A stretch of DNA of 22,416 nucleotides, from the NCBI GenBank assembly GCA_027343965.1, contig DAHWJX010000171.1, positions 1 to 22,416 on the forward strand, written 5' to 3'. Positions 22,012-22,416 of the stretch are shown here, piece by piece. Position 1 is the first letter of the stretch, and every line of letters starts with the position of its first letter. The position numbers were made by a program, and so were the translations under genes. The stretch is from JAKACU01 sp021821185. GTDB lineage: Bacteria; Bacillota; Bacilli; Alicyclobacillales; SLC66. The notes beneath the pieces are model-generated. The model was not told where the DNA came from. It did not search any database and saw nothing but the letters and a program-made list of their open reading frames with translations.

Positions 22012-22416
22012 ATGACAACATCAAGTGATTTTACGTTTGCGGATATGCGCAAGATTAAGCGAAAGACTTTGGGGGATGCTGTGCCTTTGGAGTTGTTTCG
22101 TTCGATTCGATTAATTGGTATGTATCAAGGGCTTCCATTACATGGTAAAGGAACGACAGGGGTTATTGGTAAACAAATTGGACAAAGTCTGCCGGTAAAT
22201 TCTGTGGATGAGTTGCTTAACCTCTTTAAAGAACTTAAAATTGGAATCCCCGCTATTGTTCGTCAAGATGCAGACCGCATGCATATAGCGATTCATGATT
22301 GTTTCTGTGAGGGGTTGCCAGTTTCTGAAGGGAAATTCGTTTGTGATCTTGAGGGTGCCATTTTCGAGGGAGCTCTTACGAAAATCTTACATAAAACAGT
22401 GACGGTTCGAGAGATC
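22012..22416 (+). CDS. V4R (4-vinyl reductase-like) domain protein, partial
   Basis: The frame is open to the window end (135 codons seen). The N-terminus has LGDAVPLELFRSIRLIGMYQGLP and KGTTGVIGKQIGQSLP, then KELKIGIPAIVRQ, and a Cys-rich end with CFCEGLP (Cys97, Cys99) and VCDLEGAIFEGALTKIL (Cys111). This matches the V4R domain, which binds small ligands or metal-bound cofactors. ATG 22012 has AAGGGA 9 bp upstream; an in-frame ATG at 22003 abuts the SD and is unlikely. It lies divergently to the CGCGG operon and has its own FNR-like site. Function is inferred only as redox or ligand sensing; the C-terminus is outside. Confidence 0.7.
   Translation, partial: MTTSSDFTFADMRKIKRKTLGDAVPLELFRSIRLIGMYQGLPLHGKGTTGVIGKQIGQSLPVNSVDELLNLFKELKIGIPAIVRQDADRMHIAIHDCFCEGLPVSEGKFVCDLEGAIFEGALTKILHKTVTVREI

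Overview
The window looks like a chromosomal segment of a spore-forming Bacillota. It carries a complete gerA-type spore-germination receptor operon, strong GGAGG-type ribosome binding sites, frequent TTG and GTG starts, and moderate GC. An acidophilic Alicyclobacillaceae-like relative would fit, but that placement is an inference from general gene style, not from a marker gene.

Layout. Positions 1-1590: the 3' part of a B12-dependent ribonucleotide reductase (nrdJ), ending at a terminator. Positions 1603-3231 (minus): two secreted proteins transcribed from a clear promoter through a leader that reads as a cyclic-di-GMP-I (GEMM-I) riboswitch. Positions 3256-3469 (minus): a 54-codon Gln-rich gene with its own terminator. 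Positions 3592-4935: a MATE transporter. Positions 4965-9081 (minus): a germination receptor operon in the order A, C, small two-TM subunit, B. Positions 9227-10640: a RecB/Cas4-like Fe-S nuclease, a small zinc-ribbon protein and a tiny membrane protein. Positions 10672-11000: a decayed enoyl-CoA hydratase directly before an intact acyl-CoA ligase, followed by a YuiB-like membrane protein. Positions 12966-13534 (minus): inorganic pyrophosphatase with a near-consensus promoter. Positions 13707-15887: a CNNM/CorC-type CBS membrane protein, a 2Fe-2S protein and a GIY-YIG protein. Positions 15842-21830 (minus): lytic transglycosylase, TetR, a large FtsA-like ATPase, threonine ammonia-lyase, DUF488, a CGCGG-motif peptide, an unknown 107-residue protein and a 33-codon ORF. 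Positions 22012-end: the start of a V4R-domain protein.

The two most informative regulatory regions are not protein coding. The first is the riboswitch at about 3068-3194, which would place two cell-surface or secreted proteins under c-di-GMP control. The second is the 21831-22011 intergenic region. It holds two TGTGA-N6-TCACA-like (FNR/CRP-family) sites, each centred exactly 41.5 bp upstream of the start predicted from the -10 element of one of two divergent promoters. These promoters would drive a putative CGCGG-type modified-peptide (RiPP) operon leftward and the V4R gene rightward, suggesting one redox- or oxygen-responsive unit.

All functional names are from motif recognition by eye; no database search was run.
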